Positions 1-8,469 of a stretch of DNA of 64,000 nucleotides are shown piece by piece. Position numbers and translations under genes: made by a program. The DNA lies in assembly GCA_021383565.1 (NCBI GenBank), contig CP079699.1:2356001-2420000 (forward strand). The letters are read 5' to 3'. The notes under the pieces were generated by a model. That model saw nothing but the letters and a program-made list of their open reading frames with translations. It made no database searches and was not told where the DNA came from. The DNA comes from Levilactobacillus brevis (lineage in GTDB: Bacteria; Bacillota; Bacilli; Lactobacillales; Lactobacillaceae). The first letter of the stretch is position 1; every line of letters starts with the position of its first letter.

Positions 1-45
1 GGCCGCCTCGCCATTCGCGCAATATCAACCTCTCCTGCAAGCCAG

Positions 46-230
46 TCGCCTGCGGCTGCCAGCAATTCCGCCTGCTGTGGGGACCGCCTGCAGCCAAAGA
101 ACTGGCTTCCGGCTCGCTTGGAAGCCTTGCACAAACCCGCAAGTCTCCCAAGTCGTCCCACGCTGTAACCTGGCTAAGAACGCCAGCTAACACCGTTGTC
201 ACGGCTGGCTCCATTACTGGCCTCCTCCGG
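46..230 (+). repeat. Structured intergenic repeat, copy 1 (domain A only)
   Basis: This non-coding stretch fills most of the first 364 bases. It matches the first half (domain A) of the repeats at 18682 and 23525: the head TCGCCTGCGGCTGCCAG, the block CCTGCTGTGGGGACCG, and the tail ACGGCTGGCTCCATTAC then CCTCCTCCGGC. The outer arms CCAGCAAT and ATTACTGG pair at 7 of 8 positions. An inner hairpin has arms CTGGC and GCCAG. No domain B follows before the transporter gene that ends at 365. I see no coding sequence here. Confidence 0.75.
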
Positions 231-364
231 CACAGTGGTTGCCATAAGTGATGGTGTTTGTCCGTGGCAGCAAGCATGACTAGTAGTCACCCACCGGCAA
301 TGCAAATCATCTTAATTGGCCGCTCATCCTACGCGACTGGCAGGGCGGCAGTAATGATCAAGCC

Positions 365-1693
365 TTAAGCGTCGCGATCGGCTGGAGTGATCTTGGCTTG
401 AAGCGTGCGTTCGTCGTAGAAGAGGAGAATCCCGAACATCACGACGTATAATAGTAAGGGCAACCACGCGTAATTCAGTGTAATCATGTGCTGGGTTGCC
501 ACGTTTTGACTGTGATTGGCCGCGTAACCCGACAGGTGGAAGAGCCCCGCCGTGATGAGGCCGCCGAGTCCTAATCCCACGTTGACCCCAAAGTCATCGG
601 TCGAGGCGAGAATCCCCTCGGCCTGAATCCCCAGCGCCATGCCATAACGAATGGTGTCGGCAATCATGATGGAGACTAGACCGATGATGAGGCCATTTCC
701 CACGGAGTTGAGCAGAATTCCGCCAAAGATGACGGGTAGGGCATCACTCACCACGCCAACACTCAGGATTAATTGCCCGAGCGCCGCTAAGGCAATGCCG
801 CTCAGCATGGTCCGCTTCTTTCCCCATTGGCTAGCGGAGTGGACAATCAGCAGCACCCCGATCAGCGCGGCAAACGTGAAGCCATTGGCGTAGGGAACCA
901 GTGCTTCGCTGTGTTGGATGTATTTAAAATAATAAATCGTCGTCTGGTTCTTAATCGCCGTAGTCAGCCAATACAAAAGAATGACGACGGAGATGATCAG
1001 CCACGGCTTGTTTTGCCGCAGCATGTGACCTACTGCCCGCCAAGATTGATGGGATTGTTCGGGATTGGTGAAGCGCTCGTGGACGTGGAAGAATGTGTTC
1101 CAGATCAGTGCCAACGAAATGGCCCCGAATAAAATAATTGTCAGTAGGAACCCCTGCTGCTGGTTGCCGTGGCCAAAGAGGGCGACCAGGGGCAGGGTGA
1201 CGACGGCCACGATGATTTGAACGGAACTGCCACAGAACTGGCGGATGACACCGAGGACGGTTTGTTCCCGGTCATTTTGCGTCAGCGTGGGCAGAATCGA
1301 CGTGATCGGCAGGTTGACCGCCGTGTAGAAGAAGCCCAGCCCCAGGTAGGTGACGTAGGCCCAGATTAACTTTCCGGTGCTGCCGAAGGGCGGTGTGACA
1401 AACGTCAAAATAGCGAAGATCACGTAAGGCAATGCGTACCACAGAAAGAACGGCCGACTCTTGCCCCATTTCGAATGGGTTCTGTCAATCATCAGGCCAA
1501 TCAGCAGACTTTCCACGACATCGGCGAGCCGGGCCACCACGAAGAGGATAGCGGCGGCACTGGCGGAGAGGCCGTAGACGTCGGTATAAAAGAACAATAG
1601 GTAGGTGGTCATCATTTGGAAGACCAGGTTATCGGCGGCATCGCTGAGCCCATAGCTCAAACGTTCCGGCCATCTCGTTTGCCAAGCATTCAT
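365..1693 (-). CDS. GPH-family sugar:cation symporter (MelB-like)
   Basis: This is a polytopic membrane protein of 442 residues with about 12 hydrophobic segments. The N-terminal region, with YGLSDAADN and the loop LIDRTHSKWGKSRPF after the second helix, is typical of the glycoside-pentoside-hexuronide:cation symporter family, which imports sugars or glycosides with Na+ or H+. Length fits the family (about 440-500). An in-frame TTG lies 18 bases further upstream, but GGAGATGG sits before the ATG at 1693, so I start there. It ends close to the window edge and has no visible sugar-metabolic partner on this side. The substrate cannot be read from sequence. The YagU-like gene follows upstream on the same strand after a 41-base gap, so they may be co-transcribed. 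Confidence 0.85.
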   Translation of the reverse strand: MNAWQTRWPERLSYGLSDAADNLVFQMMTTYLLFFYTDVYGLSASAAAILFVVARLADVVESLLIGLMIDRTHSKWGKSRPFFLWYALPYVIFAILTFVTPPFGSTGKLIWAYVTYLGLGFFYTAVNLPITSILPTLTQNDREQTVLGVIRQFCGSSVQIIVAVVTLPLVALFGHGNQQQGFLLTIILFGAISLALIWNTFFHVHERFTNPEQSHQSWRAVGHMLRQNKPWLIISVVILLYWLTTAIKNQTTIYYFKYIQHSEALVPYANGFTFAALIGVLLIVHSASQWGKKRTMLSGIALAALGQLILSVGVVSDALPVIFGGILLNSVGNGLIIGLVSIMIADTIRYGMALGIQAEGILASTDDFGVNVGLGLGGLITAGLFHLSGYAANHSQNVATQHMITLNYAWLPLLLYVVMFGILLFYDERTLQAKITPADRDA

Positions 1694-1734
1694 GCGAGAC
1701 ACCATCTCCAATCGGCATTTAGTGGCGAAATAAC

Positions 1735-2253
1735 CTACTTATTCTTCTCGGCGACCAGCCGACGGTAGACTTCCGCGCCGACGAGGTCGTTGGTAACCAT
1801 CCAGGCAATGTGACCTAGCGCCTCAGAGACGTGTTCTTCGGTCGGTTGGTCCTTAGCAGTGGGAACGGTCCCCATGGCTGGCATCAATCCGAGATGAAAG
1901 GCCATCCAGATGGCGAGGCCAAACCAAGTACCGGCATCCTTCTTGATGGCTGGAATCTTCTCACCGATAATCTGATAGAGGACGGCAAAGGTGGTCGAGA
2001 AGCCGAAGTGAATGACGTAGCTGACCCACGGCAGTTGGTGGCCGGAGTACGTGTAGGTAGCGTGGGTCACCTTAGCGGGAATCCCGAATTGTTCCAGCAG
2101 GGTTTGCGGTGGATTGGTGGCGTCACGTTCCTCGGTCCGCGGTGGCAGGACGTTCTCCCAGCCCAGCTTGACGAGACCAGAGACGATGCCCGCCGCGCCA
2201 CCGGCAAGCAGTGCAGCGGTTAAATTAATGGGACGTTTTTTAAATAAAGACAA
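1735..2253 (-). CDS. YagU-like DUF1440 membrane protein
   Basis: This 172-residue protein resembles the YagU/DUF1440 family of small membrane proteins. YagU in E. coli has been linked to acid resistance, but the biochemical role is unknown. It has a glycine-rich first helix (AALLAGGAAGIVSGLVKLGW), the conserved segment ENVLPPRTEERDATNPP, and two or three more hydrophobic segments. The start is set by a strong Shine-Dalgarno: AAGGAGG lies 9 bases before a TTG codon at 2253, whereas the upstream ATGs have none, so a TTG start is likely. It precedes the GPH symporter on the same strand. A divergent promoter region separates it from the uvrA-like gene. Confidence 0.75.
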   Translation of the reverse strand: MSLFKKRPINLTAALLAGGAAGIVSGLVKLGWENVLPPRTEERDATNPPQTLLEQFGIPAKVTHATYTYSGHQLPWVSYVIHFGFSTTFAVLYQIIGEKIPAIKKDAGTWFGLAIWMAFHLGLMPAMGTVPTAKDQPTEEHVSEALGHIAWMVTNDLVGAEVYRRLVAEKNK

Positions 2254-2478
2254 GATCAGATTCCTCCTTAAATGGTTCATTAACACAAGTTTGAGTATAG
2301 TCGTTTTAGCAGAAAGTTTGGGAAATTTTGCTTGTGAGTCCGCGAACTGGTGTTCAAATTTAGAGTATGTTAAGCTGTTTTGTAGTGTGCGTTGCGGGGA
2401 TAAACGGCTGCCAGAAATGGCGGTATTTCCCTGTTAACGTGCGGTGGACGGACGAGACGGTTATGAAAGGAGTTCGGG

Positions 2479-4746
2479 ATGCAATCAACTTTTGAACAGG
2501 GATATATTGATATTCAGGATGCCACGCAAAATAATCTGCGGCACGTTAACTTACGGGTGCCGAAGTACCGAACCACGGTTTTTGTCGGGTTATCGGGGTC
2601 CGGGAAGTCCTCATTGGTCTTCGATACGATTGCGGCGGCCTCGCGGCGAGAATTAAACGAAACGTTTCCTAGTTTTACGCAACAGTATTTGCCGAAATAC
2701 GGCCAGCCCCACGTCGGGCATATCGACCATTTGCCGGTAGCTATCGTGATTGCTCAGCAACGCTTGGGGAAAAATGCGCGGTCCACGCTAGCCACGTACA
2801 CCGGGATTTATTCGCTGCTACGCCTGTTATTCTCGCGAATTGGCAAGCCATTCATCGGGTATTCTGATACCTTTTCCTTCAACCTGCCGCAGGGGATGTG
2901 CCCGGCCTGCCAGGGCCTCGGCTACGTCGATGATATTGACGAGCAGCAGCTGATTGACCCGGAGAAGTCGTTGAATCAGGGCGCCATCACCTTCGTGAGC
3001 TTCGGGCCGGACACCTGGCGCTGGCGGCGGTATGCGACCAGTGGATTGTTTGACGACGACAAGCCAATCAAGGACTACACGCCTGAAGAATACGAATTAC
3101 TCATGCATGCGCCCCAGCAGAAGCTGAAGCATCCCGGCGAGGGTTTTCCGCGGACGGCGCTGTACGAGGGCGTGGTACCACGGATTCGCCGGTCGGTGAT
3201 TGGTAAGAAAGAAGCGGCTCACCACCGTGATGCCATCGCCAAGATTGTGACTCGTAAGCCGTGCCCAGTCTGCCACGGAACGCGGTTGAAGCCGGAAGTG
3301 TTGACCAACCACATCAACGGTCACAATATCGCGGAGGTCTCCGCCATGGACTTGCGGCACGTGCTGGCCTTTCTACAGGCGATTACGGCGCCACTGGCCA
3401 CCGATGTCGTCCGGGAGCTGACCACGAAGATTCAGTCGCTGGTTGATATTGGTCTGGGATACCTGACGCTTGACCGCGGGACCAGTACGTTGTCCGGCGG
3501 GGAGGCCCAACGCATTAAGATTGCCAAATACCTGACCAGTGCGTTGGTCGACATGGTCTACATCCTGGATGAACCCAGTGTGGGGCTGCATCCCCACGAC
3601 ATTCAGCTGATTAAACAGGCGTTGACCAAGCTAAAGGAAAAGGGCAACACGGTGTTGGTCGTCGAGCACAATCCGGCGATGATTTCGTTTGCCGACTACG
3701 TGGTCGAGATGGGGCCACTGGCCGGTCAAGGCGGTGGAACGGTTACGTTTACCGGGACCTATCCCGAGCTATTGGCCTCTGATACACTGACGGGTAAATG
3801 GCTTCGGCGGCCGCACACCTGGGGACTGGATCGCCGACCAACGGGGACTTTGGCGCTGCGCCACGTGACGGAGAATAACTTACAGGACGTGAGCGTAGAC
3901 GTGCCACTCGGTGTGATGACGGTGATTTCCGGGGTCGCGGGTTCCGGGAAGTCCTCACTGGTCACGGCGCTCAAACAGCAGTTGACCGAAGATTACATTG
4001 ATTTGGCGCAGACCCCCGTGGGTATTAACATTCGCTCGACGCCGGCGACTTACCTGGGCATTTTAGACGAGATTCGTAAGCTGTTCAGTCAGGCGAACGG
4101 TCGCGTGGGAACCAGCATGTTCAGCTATAACGGGAAGGGCGCTTGTCCCCGGTGTAAGGGAAAAGGCGTGACGATTACCAATATGGCCTTCATGGACCCG
4201 GTCGTTCAGACCTGTGAGCTTTGCCACGGCAAGCGGTATAGCGAAGAAGCTTTGCAGTATCGCTATCAGGACAAGACCATCGCTGAAGTGCTCCAGCTAT
4301 CCGTGAAGGCCGCGGCAGAATTCTTCAGAGATACCCCTAAGTTGGCCAGCCAATTGGGCAACTTGGATCGCGTGGGCTTGGGCTACTTAACGTTGGCGCA
4401 GCCGCTGACCACGCTGTCCGGTGGGGAGTTGCAACGCTTGAAGTTAGCGGTTGAATTGGGCAAGCAGGGAACCGTTTATCTGCTGGACGAACCCACGGCC
4501 GGTCTGCATTTGAAAGACACGGATCGCTTGATGAAGTTATTCAATGACCTGGTGACGGCCGGCAACTCGCTGATTATTATCGAACATAATCTGGCGGTGA
4601 TTAGTCAGGCCGATTGGCTGATCGACGTGGGCCCGGACGCCGGGCGCTATGGCGGACACATTCAGTTCAGCGGGACGCCCCGAGACGCCACCCGGCATGC
4701 CGAGTCGCGGACGGGTGTGGCGCTGAAGGCCTGGATGGCGGAGTGA
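2479..4746 (+). CDS. Short UvrA-family ABC ATPase (UvrA paralogue)
   Basis: This cytosolic tandem ATPase has two UvrA-type nucleotide-binding domains. Walker A motifs are GLSGSGKSSL near residue 37 and GVAGSGKSSL near residue 484. Signatures are LSGGEAQR near 337 and LSGGELQR near 645. UvrA-type zinc motifs are present as CPACQG, CPVCHG, CPRCKG and CELCHG. At 755 residues it is well short of canonical UvrA (about 940), and the spacing suggests the UvrB-binding and insertion regions are reduced. It is therefore probably a UvrA2-like paralogue rather than the housekeeping subunit; such proteins are linked to DNA lesion or DNA-ligand removal and drug tolerance. AAAGGAG precedes the ATG. It stands alone, followed by a likely terminator. 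Confidence 0.88.
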   Translation: MQSTFEQGYIDIQDATQNNLRHVNLRVPKYRTTVFVGLSGSGKSSLVFDTIAAASRRELNETFPSFTQQYLPKYGQPHVGHIDHLPVAIVIAQQRLGKNARSTLATYTGIYSLLRLLFSRIGKPFIGYSDTFSFNLPQGMCPACQGLGYVDDIDEQQLIDPEKSLNQGAITFVSFGPDTWRWRRYATSGLFDDDKPIKDYTPEEYELLMHAPQQKLKHPGEGFPRTALYEGVVPRIRRSVIGKKEAAHHRDAIAKIVTRKPCPVCHGTRLKPEVLTNHINGHNIAEVSAMDLRHVLAFLQAITAPLATDVVRELTTKIQSLVDIGLGYLTLDRGTSTLSGGEAQRIKIAKYLTSALVDMVYILDEPSVGLHPHDIQLIKQALTKLKEKGNTVLVVEHNPAMISFADYVVEMGPLAGQGGGTVTFTGTYPELLASDTLTGKWLRRPHTWGLDRRPTGTLALRHVTENNLQDVSVDVPLGVMTVISGVAGSGKSSLVTALKQQLTEDYIDLAQTPVGINIRSTPATYLGILDEIRKLFSQANGRVGTSMFSYNGKGACPRCKGKGVTITNMAFMDPVVQTCELCHGKRYSEEALQYRYQDKTIAEVLQLSVKAAAEFFRDTPKLASQLGNLDRVGLGYLTLAQPLTTLSGGELQRLKLAVELGKQGTVYLLDEPTAGLHLKDTDRLMKLFNDLVTAGNSLIIIEHNLAVISQADWLIDVGPDAGRYGGHIQFSGTPRDATRHAESRTGVALKAWMAE

Positions 4747-4788
4747 ACGGTTGTCCGTTGGCTAGCTAAACTTGTAGGCCAAGAGTCT

Positions 4789-4813
4789 GGGATAGATTAT
4801 CTCAAGCTTTTTT
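4789..4813 (+). terminator. Weak intrinsic terminator after the uvrA-like gene
   Basis: A short stem GGGATA/TATCTC with a 3-base loop is followed by AAGC and six T residues. The stem is weak, so the call is tentative. Confidence 0.4.
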
Positions 4814-5009
4814 GATGAAAACTCAAAAAGTTGATATTTATCAATTCTTCGTCCGGCGTTTGCGCGTAGACTAAGTCTTGTTGTTAGAGCGGGGCGAGTC
4901 GCCTGAAGACGGTGAATGGAAAACCTTTGTTATATTAAGGTTGTGCCAATGATCAATGACGTCGCGCGACTTTATCCGAGTAAGTACAAAATCAAAGGAG
5001 CTCAAAATC

Positions 5010-5399
5010 ATGCCATTAATGCGAATCGATATGTACAGAGGCCGGAGTAAGGCAGAAATCAAAAAGATTTTAGACATTTCATATCAGGTAGCCACGGAGG
5101 AGTTGCACCTGCTGCCCCGTGACCGTTACCAAATTGTCACGCAACATGACCCAGAAGAAATGATTGTCTGGGACGTGGGCTTGGGCTTCGAGCGAACCGA
5201 GAAGACGTTGATCTTTAGTCTGACCTCGAGCCCGCGCGAAGAGGCCGACAAGGAACGCTTCTACGCTCGTTTGGTAAAGGAATTAGCAGTTGGTGCGGGT
5301 GTTCCGCCAACCGACGTGCTGATTAACATTACCAGTAATACCAAGGCAGACTGGAGCTTCGGCAACGGCGAGGCACAGTTCATGAATGGTAAGTTGTAA
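5010..5399 (+). CDS. Tautomerase-family protein
   Basis: This 129-residue protein begins Met-Pro-Leu-Met-Arg. After Met removal the N-terminal proline would be the catalytic base of the tautomerase (4-oxalocrotonate tautomerase/MIF) superfamily. The longer size and the segments VATEELHLLPRDRYQIVTQHD and DVLINITSNTKADWSFG fit the Tautomerase_2-type group. The ATG at 5010 is chosen because AAAGGAG lies 10 bases upstream and because it exposes Pro1; an upstream ATG at 4956 would bury the proline. Physiological substrate is unknown. The gene is monocistronic with its own terminator. Confidence 0.85.
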   Translation: MPLMRIDMYRGRSKAEIKKILDISYQVATEELHLLPRDRYQIVTQHDPEEMIVWDVGLGFERTEKTLIFSLTSSPREEADKERFYARLVKELAVGAGVPPTDVLINITSNTKADWSFGNGEAQFMNGKL

Positions 5400-5413
5400 G
5401 TGAATATTCAAAG

Positions 5414-5455
5414 CGTGCTGGGTCATCACGAGGGTGGTGGTCGAGCACGTTTTTT
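5414..5455 (+). terminator. Intrinsic terminator after the tautomerase gene
   Basis: The arms CGTGCT and AGCACG are followed directly by a run of six T residues. Confidence 0.6.
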
Positions 5456-5516
5456 GGGTGGTCAAGGTCGGGACTATCCAAAACAAAAGAGGCGGTGAAA
5501 ACTGATCATTTCGTTA

Positions 5517-5532
5517 TTGACAGCGCTTTCAA
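5517..5532 (+). promoter_or_regulatory. cre site (CcpA) upstream of glcU
   Basis: TTGACAGCGCTTTCAA is a near-palindromic match to the catabolite-responsive element consensus. It lies about 50 bases before the GlcU-type sugar porter, so glucose-dependent control by CcpA-HPr is likely. The same core, TTGACAGCGCTTT, recurs upstream of pyruvate oxidase at 49077. Confidence 0.75.
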
Positions 5533-5580
5533 AAATGGCGTACGATTAATTTTAACGAAGCGAGAAACTAGGTGAGCGGC

Positions 5581-6426
5581 ATGAACATCGTCATTGGCCT
5601 GCTGCCAGCGTTGTTTTGGGGAATCCTGCCGATTTGGATGCAGGGACGCACGGGCGGTAATTGGACGGAACAACTGTTAGGAACCAGCGTGGGGGGCGTG
5701 CTCAGCGCGATTGTGCTGACGTTAATTTTTCACTACCAAGTCGGTCTCACGGACTTTATCCTCTATTTCTGTTCGGGTGTCTGTTGGAGCATCGGGCAGG
5801 GCGGACAGTACTGGGGGTACGTGCCTCTCGGCGTCAATAATGCGGTGCCCTTTTCCACAGCGCTCCAGATTATTGGGAACTCCCTGATTGGCGGCTGGGT
5901 CTTTGGCGAGTGGGTCGGCTGGCACGACAGCGTGCTGGGAATCATTGCACTGGTCATCATTCTGGCTGGCGTGATGATCAGTAACGGTGCGATTCACGTG
6001 TCGCGCCATGACCTTGGCGCCTATGTTCTGTTGACGGTGACCTGCGTGGGGTATTGGGGCTATTCCGGATTCCCCCATTATGCGGTGGCCAAGGGGCTCA
6101 ACGGCTTCTTGCCGCAGACGCTGGGGATGATGGCCGGGGCACTGACCATCTACCTCTTTGGCCGGAAGAAGATTCCGGGCCAGGACCCTTGGGGCTTGCG
6201 GAACATCACGTCCGGTTTCATCTTCGCCGTGGCGGCCGGGACTTATCTGATGTCGTTGAATCTAAACGGTCTGGTCAACGGCTTTGTCCTGACCCAACTC
6301 AACGTGGTCGTGGCCACGCTATTGGGTGTCGTTGTCTTGAAGGAAGCCAACCTCAAACAGCTGATTCCTAAGGCGATTGGTCTAGCCATCTTGATTGGTG
6401 GGGCTGTGATGATGGTTCATATTTGA
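5581..6426 (+). CDS. glcU: GlcU-type glucose/ribose uptake protein (GRP family)
   Basis: This 281-residue membrane protein has about ten hydrophobic helices and typical GRP-family segments: GLLPALFWGILPIWMQ at the N-terminus, GQYWGYVPLGVNNAVPFSTALQ in the middle and LKEANLKQL near the C-terminus. The family performs non-PTS, proton-coupled uptake of glucose or ribose. The ATG at 5581 is preceded by AGGTGAG; an in-frame GTG three codons earlier overlaps that site and is less likely. A cre site lies upstream. There is no adjacent glucose dehydrogenase or kinase, so the actual sugar is an inference from family. Confidence 0.85.
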   Translation: MNIVIGLLPALFWGILPIWMQGRTGGNWTEQLLGTSVGGVLSAIVLTLIFHYQVGLTDFILYFCSGVCWSIGQGGQYWGYVPLGVNNAVPFSTALQIIGNSLIGGWVFGEWVGWHDSVLGIIALVIILAGVMISNGAIHVSRHDLGAYVLLTVTCVGYWGYSGFPHYAVAKGLNGFLPQTLGMMAGALTIYLFGRKKIPGQDPWGLRNITSGFIFAVAAGTYLMSLNLNGLVNGFVLTQLNVVVATLLGVVVLKEANLKQLIPKAIGLAILIGGAVMMVHI

Positions 6427-6440
6427 TTGAAATGGAAAAG

Positions 6441-6462
6441 ACGCCAGGCTTGGCGTTTTTTA
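6441..6462 (+). terminator. Intrinsic terminator after glcU
   Basis: The stem ACGCCA/TGGCGT with loop GGCT is followed by a run of T residues. Confidence 0.75.
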
Positions 6463-6556
6463 TTTGCCCGGATTTTAAAAACGTACGTTCCCCAATTAAA
6501 ACCATTGTGGTATGCTTAGACAATGACTTTTAATGATGGAAAGGACGACTAATCTT

Positions 6557-8092
6557 ATGGCAACCACACTTCTCACGCCGGCGCAGAACCGGTTTCTCCA
6601 GCTCACGCAACCGGCCCTAGAACTCCCCGCACTGACGCGGGTACTACCGCTCTTACGCGACCATCCCACGGTTAAGGATACCAGTGACTTTCTGACGCGG
6701 TCGGCGCGTGAAACTATTCAAGAGCAGCGAGTCGACTGGTTGGTGACCGGGAGTCTGGCGTGGAAATTGTTGGCACGGCTACCCTATGCCATTAATGCTA
6801 GCGCTCGGCGGGCCGACTGGCATCACTGTGCGCTGTGCCACAAGCCGGTCCGCTACGAGTATCACGTGGTGTTGCGGGCGACCGGCCACGAGATTCTAGT
6901 GGGGTCCGAATGCGTGAAGAAGTTCATGAGCGATGAAATGCAGTATCTGATGGCCATCACGACCGAGGATAATTTCCATGCGGTGGCTCAGTACGATGCA
7001 CTGACCGACCAGTATCCGGTGGTGCCGGAAATCTTGTGGGCGAAAGGCGCCTTGCCACAGTTACCGCAGACCCACCGTCGGCGGCAACGTTGGGTCCATA
7101 ATGGGACGAAGGCCACGGTCACCGGGTATTTACGCCGACAAACTCAGAAACTGCCAGAGGTGCAATTATCACCGTATTTGACGGCGTACGATCGGCTTCA
7201 AGCGGTGGAACGGGGCGTCATTGCCAAACAACGTGAGCGAAAACAGGCTAATCAGCAACGTGCCCAGAATTTAGCCGCTCAGGAAGAGCAGGCGGCCTGG
7301 GAAGCGGCCAATGCGGCCCAGTCGACGGCAGAACAGCGGTTGCGTGACTCGGAAGCCTATCGAACGTATTTAGCGGCGGTGGCGGCGCTCATGACCCAAC
7401 ACCTCGAACTGACGGTATTCAAACAAGCGTTAGCGACGGTGACCATGCCCACCAGTCTCCGGCGGTTGGTCAACTCCTATCAACTAGGCGTAATGGCGAC
7501 GGAGTTTGCACGGACCGGACAGATTAAGGCCGCGCGTTTACAGATTGTGCCGCGGTACTTGGTGGCTGACCTTAACCGTGTGACCCGGCGGCTGGCCGCT
7601 CAGCGGCAACGGGATTGGGACGATGACATCTTCAATGCTGCCGTGGGGTTCGAGCTGACGGCTGCCCAGCGTCAGGCCGAGTTGACGCGGCTCAGCCAGT
7701 CATGGGAGGGCCGGCAGGTGCCGGCAACCGTGTACCCGACGCTGGCGACGTTAACGGACCGATTGGATCGAGGCCTAGCGTTGCCCGAATCGTGGCCGCC
7801 ACGGTTGACGCAGGCCATTGAGCGGCGCTTGGCTCATCAACCGGCAACGAGCTGGGTCCCAGCGCGGAAGAATCATGTCACGCCGGCTCAACTTCGCCAA
7901 CTCGTTCAGGGGCGAAACGACTTTTCGGCGGTCAAAGCGGCCTATCATCGATTGTACGCATTGCCCGCGCAAGCGGAGACTGTGACAGTGGCGGCGCTCC
8001 ACCGGTACTATCTGTTGATGCAGGAGCGTCGGGCCGGCCAGTCGGCGGCGACACAGCGCTTGGTTGACCAGTTACTACGGGATCAGGATTAA
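6557..8092 (+). CDS. Protein of unknown function with a treble-clef-like Cys motif
   Basis: I do not recognise this 511-residue soluble protein. Near residue 90 it has CALCHKPVRYEYHVV followed by GHEILVGSECVKKF, a CxxC...GSxC arrangement suggesting a small zinc-binding domain. Residues of about 215-280 are Gln/Ala/Glu/Arg-rich and probably form a coiled coil (KQRERKQANQQRAQN). The remainder is helical and rich in Arg, Gln and Leu. It has no signal peptide or membrane helix. The ATG at 6557 is chosen because GGAAAGGA lies upstream; the ATGs at 6533/6536 lack a site. It is flanked by terminators and so is monocistronic. The Arg-rich composition and zinc motif would fit nucleic-acid binding, but this is a guess. 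Confidence 0.6.
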   Translation: MATTLLTPAQNRFLQLTQPALELPALTRVLPLLRDHPTVKDTSDFLTRSARETIQEQRVDWLVTGSLAWKLLARLPYAINASARRADWHHCALCHKPVRYEYHVVLRATGHEILVGSECVKKFMSDEMQYLMAITTEDNFHAVAQYDALTDQYPVVPEILWAKGALPQLPQTHRRRQRWVHNGTKATVTGYLRRQTQKLPEVQLSPYLTAYDRLQAVERGVIAKQRERKQANQQRAQNLAAQEEQAAWEAANAAQSTAEQRLRDSEAYRTYLAAVAALMTQHLELTVFKQALATVTMPTSLRRLVNSYQLGVMATEFARTGQIKAARLQIVPRYLVADLNRVTRRLAAQRQRDWDDDIFNAAVGFELTAAQRQAELTRLSQSWEGRQVPATVYPTLATLTDRLDRGLALPESWPPRLTQAIERRLAHQPATSWVPARKNHVTPAQLRQLVQGRNDFSAVKAAYHRLYALPAQAETVTVAALHRYYLLMQERRAGQSAATQRLVDQLLRDQD

Positions 8093-8096
8093 ATGC

Positions 8097-8124
8097 AGGA
8101 CTTCTTTAGCGAGAAGTCCTTTTT
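8097..8124 (+). terminator. Intrinsic terminator
   Basis: The perfect stem AGGACTTCT/AGAAGTCCT is followed by TTTTT, ending the unknown-protein gene. Between here and the insertion sequence at 8470 I see no gene, only the promoter at 8341 and its leader. Confidence 0.85.
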
Positions 8125-8340
8125 GCTATCGTCGTCAATATTTAGCGACTGAGATGGAAAAGGGGCATGATTCATTATCACCTGACTAACTTTTAGCCAC
8201 ATTCACTTAAACGCTGACAGATTTCGCCGAAAATAAATTATGCTTACGAACTTGTAACCGATAACAAGGCCCAATATGACGGTATTTATCGTAAATTTCG
8301 AAATTTTTAAAAAAACTTTCATTTTTTAGCCGAAAAACTA

Positions 8341-8369
8341 TTTACAGGCAGACCTTCCCACGCTATAAT
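8341..8369 (+). promoter_or_regulatory. SigA-type promoter of the WxL surface operon
   Basis: TTTACA and TATAAT are separated by 17 bases, an almost ideal vegetative promoter. The next ORF downstream in the ancestral sequence is the WxL protein at 9401. Without the inserted element at 8470-9320, the leader would be about 175 bases. No other gene lies between, so this is probably the original promoter of the WxL cluster, now separated from it by the insertion sequence. Confidence 0.75.
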
Positions 8370-8469
8370 GAACTTGTTACATATTTAGTAAAGCGTAACG
8401 ACCGACTAGGGAGGAAGTTACGAAAGGATTCCCCATTAACTACGCGAAGGCAGTCTTTGCGGTGACTAG

